Under the pieces are notes generated by a model. The model worked only from the letters and a program-made list of their open reading frames with translations, searched no databases and was not told the origin of the DNA. A stretch of DNA of 64,000 bases from contig NC_074716.1 of the NCBI RefSeq assembly GCF_947242115.1, positions 19,140,090 to 19,204,089 on the forward strand. The letters run 5' to 3'. Position 1 is the stretch's first letter. Every line of letters begins with the position of its first letter. This document shows, piece after piece, positions 56,917-64,000 of the stretch. Source of the DNA: Biomphalaria glabrata. Taxonomy: Eukaryota > Mollusca > Gastropoda > Planorbidae. Position numbers and translations under genes: made by a program.

Positions 56917-59900
56917 ATGGCAGGATGCATGTTTGAAAATCAAGAGGTAATAGAATATATCCACATTTAGCTGAGAAAAAAAAAAGCAAACAAGTCATTA
57001 ATTTTTAAAGCATGTAAATTTTCTTAGAAAGTGAGCTGCTAAAATTCACTTCATAATTCTGTCTCTTAGATGGTTTTTTTTTACTGAATAATATTAGGAA
57101 TTTGAGATCTATGTAATTTTTATTGCCTCCTCATTTTGAGAAAAATTAGATTTTGCTTATATAAATAGGGCCTTTACATCCTAGCTGATACTTTGCTACA
57201 TTAATATATATGTGTTTATTTTGACTAGCACCATTTTTATCCTCTAATCTAATGGTCCATATTATTACTACCTAAATATGGATTCTAGTAGCCCATAAAG
57301 ATGAAATATCAATGCTTAGCTTCTTCTATGGCAGTTTGCTGGAGACACTCCCTTCCTAAATTTAGTGCTTTATCCTTACAAACACTTTTTTTTGTTTTTT
57401 GTCTCTGCCTAGTCTGAGATAAACACCCCATTCCAAATCTTAAAACTTTGCACACACGCTTCTTGTAGAAAAAAGAATTTCTGTTTTGCTCATTATGTAA
57501 CTGTCTCAGGTACAGAGACACAAACCTATTTGGCCCATCACCCATAAGTATAAAATTTAAAACTTTATTTATTGCTTTGTCAATTACACAGCAGTTTGTG
57601 TAGGAATTTCTTCCATTAGTTAACCGATAAACAGTTATTGACACTTCTTTGGTCCATTAATTACCTGGTATAGCATTTATAAAGATGAAATGCTTCAACC
57701 TTGACTTTTCCAAATTTTTCCCCCTTCCACATACATATTTTTTACCCTCTGTTCTAGTGGTTCATGAAAACTTAAAGTAAAGTAAAGTTACTTTGTGGTC
57801 TATAGGGCAGATGATGTAAAGGACATTTGTTTTTTGTCACCTATGGTTATTGAGGGTATCATGTGGCTAGCAAAATTAACAACTACCTTTAATCAGGTAC
57901 CCATTAGAACTGGGTGGACTCAGTGGTGCCAAAAATCCAGAAATTAAAAATCCCAGTCATCACTAGGATTCGAACCAGGGATCCCCCAGTTCAGAAGCCA
58001 ATACCAATAAGCCACCACACTTCTTCAGTAATACTTCCTTTGCTTTTGTTCATTGAAGAAATCTCTCTTTCAGAAAAGTCTTGCAACAATTATATATTGG
58101 CATTTCTTTGGTTTGACAGATCTAGAGTTGATAGAGCAGTTGAAGAATAACAACATCTTACACTTGTATCTTAATTACAAACACATTTTTTGTGTATCAG
58201 CTCTAGATCCATTCTTTCCTACACTGCCTCTTAAATACACATACTGAAAATTTTGGCCAGTCAGTTCTAACCCAATTGCTTCCTCCTTTGCTATTCTTTA
58301 TATATCAACACAAGAGCAGCCACTCCTCAACACACTTACATGCACATTGTGACATTTCTTTGGCTCAACATTAAACATTTGAATTTAGTCTCTTTAATTG
58401 AAAAAAAAACAATTTGTGAAAGTTGATCATTGTGGTCATTTTAGTTTGTAACAGAATCTGAAATATGATTAGTTATTGCAAGGAAAGGAAGAATCGGGTT
58501 AAAAAAAATATTTTTAGATTGAGTCTAAGTGATGAGCGAGTCACTCAGTAAATCTTTTTGTTTCTAAAGATTTGAGAAGACTCTCCCTAGCCCTAATGAA
58601 AGTAAAGATGATTTGTTTTTAAAACCCCGTTAACACTTTTTGTACTATGTTTTTTAGACACCCATAAAGCAGGCAATAAAAAATGAAGATGCAGATGCTT
58701 TGAGAAGATCTTTAAAAAATGGAGAAAATGTTCACTTAACAGACAGGGTAAACTTATATTTTAACATTCTTAAATTGTTGAATTTTTATCACTGCTAGCT
58801 ACTGCTTAATACTTTATGTTGCTTTATTAAATATTTCTTTTAATTTTTAATAAATATGCATTTACTTTAGTTTTGTAGTTTCTATTACTAGATTTACCAT
58901 TTATGAGAGGATTTTGAGAGGTGGAATAGCAGATCATTGATCACTAAATGTAAATACTTCTCTTTATAAACTGTATACACCTTTGGTGGCTGGTTGCATC
59001 TTCAGGCAATATTTCTTATACATTCACACTGGATAAATTCATGCAGTTGATCAATCCATATCATGGTTACTTATAGTTCATTGACAACATGTAAACTGTT
59101 TTGTTATTGGTGAACAATGTCAATTGACAAAAATCAGGAAATAAGGAAAAGACAAGAAACAAAATTTGTTAAAAAAAATTTTTTCTGATGACTATAATTT
59201 TGTAAATGCCTAAAAAAGTACATAATCCAGCAAATATTCTTATTTAGAACAATGGCAGTAAGAAATTAGAAGAAGATTTAAGGCAAGGCAGATAATATGA
59301 TATTTACCTATGGTTGCTAGCTCAACTTTTAAAATATGCATGAAATTTGTATGAAAAAATGTCAAGTGGAATCATGGAATCAAGGAATTAGCTTAAAAAT
59401 AAAGCTCTTGAATGTGTAGATAAAAGTTGACACAACTAGCCATTGTCAGATTTTTAAATTTCTCAACAGAAGGGGAATACTTACCTTCATTATGTATGCA
59501 CCATGCATCGCCCTGTCATTTTTCATATACTTGTTGGAAGAGGTATCAATTTAAATGTACAGAATAGAGTAAGTATTCATTTACTATAGAAAATTTGTAA
59601 TAACAATATTTGTATATATAACTGAAATAAACAAAAATATTTTAGTTACAATATAAATTGTAACTTTTAAATAAAAAAAAAACATAAATTGGTACACTGC
59701 ATATTTTGTCAATTCTTTAGCTATGTATTCATTAATTTTCAATATAAGTTTTTTTTTCTTTTCTAGCATGGCAATACAGCATTACATGTAACAGCTCTTC
59801 AAAATGAATGTTGCCATGTGGCTGATCTCTTGGCAGCTGGGATAGATCCTTTCATTAAAAATAAGGTATTTAGTATTTATCTTCATTATGTTATGACCAA

Positions 59901-62900
59901 TAAATCTGTGACCTTTGACATCTCAAGAAACAATGTTTTCCCTTTGCAACTTCTCATGTGACTAAATAGGCCAATGCTTGATACACAACTATGGTCAAAG
60001 GTTGGATATCTGTAATCATCCGATGCTGTAGCGCTTTCACCTTTCTTTCTACTTTTGGTGTGGCTTGCTCTCCATCTGGATCTATCCAGTGCCTCATTTT
60101 CTCAACTGTTAGTGTAAATTTTGAAGAGCTTCATGTCGCCTTTGCATACCTTAGTGGTCTTTCAGCAACTCTCAAGCCTTCTATTAGATCACCATCCAGA
60201 ATGTCTTATGGGAGTCTACCTTGTAGTATTCTGTGAACATGACCAAGCGAGCCAAGGCGTCTACTCCTGGCACCCTGCTCTTCACAATAAATGTTTAAAA
60301 ATAATATTTTACGGACTGATGATCATCTTTCTATAACAGTAATAACTATTACCTAGCAGAATTTAATTTAAAGGTAGAAGAATGAATTACAAAACTAATA
60401 TTACTAATATTAAACTAATATTACCAGAATGATGAATTACAATGAATGATCCCTCATAGTTAAGTAGATTAAAAGAATTCATTCCTAAACAATTAGTCAC
60501 ATAAGTAATGTTTTAATGTAAAAAAAAGAAAGCAGAATTTTTTATCTGGACACCAGTTCTACAACCTAATTTAATAAATTGTGTTTATACTAAATATGGT
60601 GATATTGTTATGATAATTAAAATAACTAAATAAATAACAAGTGAAATATAACAACTATTTTAAAAACAAAGCTTATATTGAGTGAAATTTCATCAGTTAT
60701 TTTGAATCAGTCATGTAGTTAATTTTTAATAGATCTTACTTACTTAGACTTAGGTCCTCCCGCGCCGTTCGGCGCATTGGGCGGCAAGCTGTCTCCATAA
60801 TGATCTGTCACTGGCAATGTCTGAAGCCTCTTCCCATCTGGTGTCCACTGTTCTGAGGTCCTCCATGAAGGTGTGTCGCCAGGTAATACGAGGACGTCCC
60901 TGTTTGCGCTTTCCTCGTTTTGGCTTCCATGTTATCGCAACTCTTGGTGTGCGTAATTCATTTTGACGTAGAACATGTCCCGCAAACCTCATGCGACGCT
61001 CAGTCACAACCTCACTAAGTGTTCGACTCCCAGTTCGGCAAAGGATTTCCTTGTTTGAGATCCGGTCTGTGTAACTGACTCCCAAAATCCGTCTCAGCCA
61101 TCTCTGTTGAGCCACATTTAGTCTTTTCTCAATTTTGACAGATGACTTCCATGTCTCACATGCATATGTAGCAGTTGGAATGACGATTGTGTTGAGAAGG
61201 TGTATTTTTGTCTCGAGTCCAATGGCTTGGCTAGTCCAAATAGGCTGCAGCCTTTGGAAAATGCTCCCTGCCTTTCCTATTCGGCACGCTACATCATGGT
61301 AAGCATCTCCATCATTTGTTATGATGCTGCCAAGGTACGTGAACTTGTCCAGCTCTTCAAGCTTTGACTCGCCAAGTCTGACGGGGACACCCTTTGCCTT
61401 ATATCCCACTCGCATAATTTTAGTCTTATCCAAGTTTATGCGGAGGCCAATTTTGGGTGCCTCTCTGTCTAGGCTCTCCGTCATTTCTTGAATGCATTTA
61501 TTTGTAGCCCCGAGTAGATCTAGAATAACAATAATAAATTTGTATGAAATATTTTTTTTTGTTTGTTTTTTTTTGTTTAATGTAACTTTCATGCTTATAG
61601 CATGCTCAGTGCGCTATGGTCCAACCATTTTTAGGGACCATTGGAGTGGGGTGGGAGGGGGTATCTGGGAGAAAGTTTTAGTGCTGCCTATGCAAAAACA
61701 ATTTTAAAAAGGTCTGAATATAAACTTGAGCCTCATTGATGGAAGTCTAAAAATGTTAGTGAATGACCTAATTCTCTACTTAAGGTTTATCTACCATAGC
61801 TAATTAGGCCCTACTGTCTCTTTATAAAACAAAATTAATTAATTATGACTAACCATTAATATCCATAACTTTAAAAAAAAAATACTTGATTTTTTTTTCC
61901 AGGATGGTAAAACAGCTGCTGAAATAAAAACAAGAAATTTATTCTGGATAAATATCTATAACAAATATAAGGTAAACAAATTACAGGTAAACAAATATCA
62001 GGTCAACGAATATCAGATAATATAACTTTACTAGTCGACCTACGGCATAGCATACGCCGTTATTTTGCTGCACCGGCCATAGGCCCCTATGTGACCGCAG
62101 TGTGCCCCACACTTTCAAAGGATCCACGCTAATTCTAGGTGTAAATTATTAAATTAAACCACTTTATAAAAGAATTCCTGCAGCCTCCTGATTTACCAGG
62201 AGCTCATTGAAATCTCCTGAAATTGCAAAATATACGAAAAAGTCATGGAACTATCCGGAAATTATTAAAATCTTTTGAAAACTAAAAAAAAAATAATTTC
62301 CTGAAATACATAGACAAAAAATTGTCATTTTGGAGTGTCATTCAAAATTGAAAATCGGTAATGCAATGCGTGCCGAAAAAAAACGGCATTATGCAATACC
62401 TGAAATTGTGTAATCTTGTGAAAAAACTTCTCGCTCCTCAAACTAATTAAGAATTACTTGAGGTCAACAATTCTCGTAGATAGATTGAAACATTTGGTAA
62501 TTCTTGCTATTGAGCATGATCTAAGTAGGAAACAGAATTTGTATGGCTTCGCTACACGCAAGGCTCGTAAAGTAATTCTGTAGGTAGTAAAGAATGAATA
62601 AAATGCACTTATTATCCGTATCCTACCCAAACTTGGCCCCGCCATATCCGTTTTGCAAGAGCCCCACAACAGTTGATTCCTGCCCTGCTATTTAGTGACT
62701 GGTGAATACAGAGTAGATTACTTGTTCTCCCCTCCCCTCTTTTTTTTTTTTTGCTGCTAAATTTATGTAGGGTAACTCTAGTCCGACTTGCAGAAATGAA
62801 AGAGTGATCTTTCCATGACTTCTAGGTCACAATGGTTATGTCTGGCTCTGCTATTTATTGATGGGTGAATATTACTTGTTCCCCCACATGTTTTTCCCAC

Positions 62901-64000
62901 CGCTAAAGTTATGTGGTGTAACTCTAGTCCGAAATGCAGAAATAGAAGAGTGATCTTTCCTTTACTTCTTTTGTCCAAACTTTTGAGCCATGAAGAGAAT
63001 TATATATATATATATATATAGTCAACCTAGGTCGTAAGATGCGCCGCTATTTTGCAGGGCCTGCCATAGGCCACTGCAACCTATGCAACCGCAGTATAAA
63101 ATAAACTTTTTATGATATACTGTATGACTTCATTACATGCAAAGCTCATAAAGTTGCTATGTACATAGTAAAGAATGAATAAAATGCAAAGGTGAATTTA
63201 TTTTTTAAATTCAAATTCTTAAATTTCACTTATTATCCGTATCCTTACCCAAACTTGACCCCGCGAAATTGGACTTTAGTTTGTTTAAAATTAATCAGCA
63301 GTCTATTTACTGTAAGACATTTTTTTTTTCCATCAGCCAGGAATATTTCATGCTGTAGCCAACCATGATGTGGATAAAGTAATTTGTTTACTGCAGTGCT
63401 GGTCTAGAGTGGACACAAAAAGGGTACATATTTTTTTTCCATTAGTCACTTTAAAATGAAAATTTTTTAACTTAGCAAAATTTAAATGCTTTTTAGTAAA
63501 TGCTGTAGTTTACATATATTAATACATTTTTATTTTAAAAAAACTTGATTTCTAAGATAATATCAGTTGTTAAAAAAATTAAAATCTATATATTTATTTT
63601 ATTGTTTTCATTATCATTAACCTTTACGTCACAAATAAATTTTATTATGCCTCAGGATGGACAAACATTGAGACAGTTCACTGCTGCCCACAAATTTCAT
63701 GACCTTGTTTTTCACATTGACCTTCATACACACACTTTGGTGAGTAAAACATTCTTTATTCTGTGCACAGCCACTTTGTGACATATGACATGTATTTCAG
63801 TATTCTATTATCATATGACATGCATTTCAGTATTCTATTATCATATGACACGTATTTCAGTATTCTATTATCATATGACATGTATTTCAGTATTCCATTA
63901 TCATATGATATGTATTTCAGTATTCTATTATCATATAATATGCATTTCAGTATTCTATTATCCACAAGGTTGTTAACGCCAGAAGTGGTAATGCATCTCA
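56917..64000 (+). CDS. Ankyrin-repeat protein, 5' part (8 exons), continues past the right edge
   Basis: Exons are 56917-56946, 58657-58747, 59470-59568, 59767-59865, 61903-61971, 63337-63423, 63656-63739 and 63969-64000+. All have GT-AG sites, and exons 3-8 are phase 0. Exon 1 gives MAGCMFENQE. Exons 2-7 carry about one ankyrin repeat each: ALRRSLKNGENVHLTDR; KGNTYLHYVCTMHRP..ILVGRGINLNVQNR; HGNTALHVTALQNECCHV..LLAAGIDPFIKNK; DGKTAAEI; HAVANHDVDKVICLL; DGQTLRQFTAAHKF. Ankyrin repeats are protein-binding scaffolds, so the partner cannot be named. Exon 2 cannot be read through: a 7-A run at 58677-58683 puts TGA in frame, whereas six A's would give QAIKNEDADALRR. That is a polymorphism, an assembly error or a damaged gene. 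I do not recognise the specific family. Confidence 0.72.
57777..58027 (-). repeat. SINE-A, near full length, tRNA-derived, in ankyrin intron 1
   Basis: On the minus strand: A-box-like TGGCTTATTGG, B box TGGTTCGAATCC, TGAGTCCACCCAGTTCTAAT, GTGACAAAAAACAAATGTCC, CATCTGCCCTATAGACC and an ACTTTACTTTAC tail. The head reads like a tRNA with correct A-B spacing. Partial copies at 2036-2185 and 43986-44112 share the tail domain. Confidence 0.82.
59935..60290 (-). repeat. LINE 3' fragment in ankyrin intron 4
   Basis: Minus-strand match to 16090-16445: TCCCTTTGCAACTTCTCATG, AGATCACCATCCAGAATGTC, CAAGCGAGCCAAGGCGTCT. Belongs to the zinc-finger-tailed LINE family. Confidence 0.75.
60750..61530 (-). mobile_element. 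RTE-like LINE, C-terminal half, open frame
   Basis: The minus-strand frame is open from about 61530 to the stop at 60750. It starts inside the RT palm (ESLDREAPKIGLRINLDKTK) and continues VRLGESKLEELDKFTYLGS, SAR-like IGKAGSIFQRLQPIW, YACETWKSS, QQRWLRRILGVSYTDRISN, MRFAGHVLRQNELR and KRGKRKQGRPRITWRH. These motifs are typical of RTE-type elements. The 61530-61592 part of the frame is not LINE. 5'-truncated; lies in ankyrin intron 4. Confidence 0.85.
61577..61700. repeat. Dispersed repeat, second copy
   Basis: AACTTTCATGCTTATAGCATG, then GTGCGCTATGGTCCAACCA, GGGACCATTGGAGTGGGG and TATCTGGGAG match 43150-43250. Its end abuts the truncated RTE-like LINE. Confidence 0.8.
62028..62685. repeat. 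Dispersed repeat with GTCGACCTACGGCATAGC end
   Basis: The left block (ACTAGTCGACCTACGGCATA, GCCGTTATTTTGCTGC, CCATAGGCCCCTATG) and right block (AGTAAAGAATGAATAAAATG, TTATTATCCGTATCC, CCCAAACTTGGCCCCGC) both recur at 63020-63265. The interior at 62220-62350 resembles the hAT-like element at 3440-3560. Confidence 0.7.
62685..62985. repeat. Direct repeat of about 140 bp, two copies
   Basis: CTGCTATTTAGTGACTGGTG, GGTAACTCTAGTCCGA, GCAGAAATGAAAGAGTGATC and TTCC recur about 160 bp later with changes (CTGCTATTTATTGATGGGTG, TGTAACTCTAGTCCGA). A tandem duplication within intron 5. Confidence 0.8.
63005..63280. repeat. Short second copy of the GTCGACCTA repeat
   Basis: An (AT)n run, then GTCAACCTAGGTCGTAAG, GCCGCTATTTTGCAGG, GCCATAGGCCACTG, and the shared right block ending CCCAAACTTGACCCCGC. 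It lacks the ~330-bp interior of the copy at 62028. Confidence 0.72.
63782..63962. repeat. 30-bp minisatellite, six copies, just before ankyrin exon 8
   Basis: The unit ATATGACATGTATTTCAGTA, then TTCTATTATC is repeated six times at exactly 30 bp with one to three differences. It ends seven bases before exon 8. Every unit holds TTTCAG. Thirty is a multiple of three, and both strands are open through it. Confidence 0.95.

Noticed and set aside
57309-57644. 111-aa minus ORF in ankyrin intron 1
   Set aside because: No recognisable motif, no splice partner, and on the opposite strand to the gene. It may be a transposon relic, but I cannot support it.
57777-58027. tRNA gene (A and B boxes)
   Set aside because: The acceptor stem does not pair and the sequence continues into a conserved SINE tail shared with other copies. 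It is a tRNA-derived SINE. The same applies to 44895-45064 and 14692-14830.
63782-63962. Coding repeats on either strand (open frames through the 30-bp array)
   Set aside because: A 30-bp period keeps any frame open. No start, splice or domain evidence supports translation, and it lies in an intron of the ankyrin gene.

Overview
The window is eukaryotic nuclear DNA, most likely from a gastropod mollusc and probably a pulmonate freshwater snail. This is an inference. It rests on AT-rich, intron-rich genes with GT-AG splice sites, on abundant TAGATCTAGATC-type low-complexity sequence, and on tRNA-derived SINEs and LINE ends of the kind common in snail genomes. There is no bacterial operon structure, CRISPR array or functional RNA gene.

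Host genes, left to right. (1) 331-1152 (-): single-exon ORF of unknown function. (2) 6828-9426 (-): complete four-exon MTRES1/C6orf203 (mitochondrial S4-like RNA-binding protein, 240 aa). (3) 19782-21591 (-): complete four-exon BORCS5 (myristoylated BORC subunit for lysosome positioning, 229 aa). (4) 27242-32389 (+): complete seven-exon gene for a 394-aa protein I do not recognise. (5) 35786-41403 (-): the last five exons seen of a gene whose 5' part was not found. (6) 56917-64000 (+): ankyrin-repeat gene with about one repeat per exon, running off the right edge, with one frame problem in a 7-A run of exon 2. These six genes show no functional link to each other. They are separated and interrupted by transposons.

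Mobile DNA fills most of the rest. Several hAT-type elements have recognisable ends: 3358-4567, 5524-5801, 24243-26558 (with a decayed ZBED-type transposase), 33517-34415 and 51656-55967. Three of them have clear 8-bp target duplications. A solo LTR sits inside the first, and a second hAT-like element (53938-55545, TSD atatatat) is nested inside the last. A Jockey/CR1-like LINE family with a GATAA tail is represented by a long copy with an unbroken 714-codon frame (45272-47413) and at least eight fragments. RTE-like and L2-like LINE relics and two tRNA-derived SINE families are scattered throughout. A gag-protease fossil of an LTR retrotransposon lies in an intron of gene 5.

The least ordinary segment is 47995-51507. 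A LINE copy appears split by about 2.5 kb of foreign DNA with TTAA at both junctions. The inserted DNA carries an array of 82-bp repeats with a 164-bp higher-order period and a tiny spliced open frame with an arginine-rich protein. This is the best candidate for an undescribed mobile element. Other points of interest are a LINE insertion with a twin-priming signature (15295-16470), a probable LINE 3' transduction, a long hairpin at 19036-19196, and a 30-bp minisatellite whose every unit carries a splice-acceptor-like TTTCAG next to an ankyrin exon.
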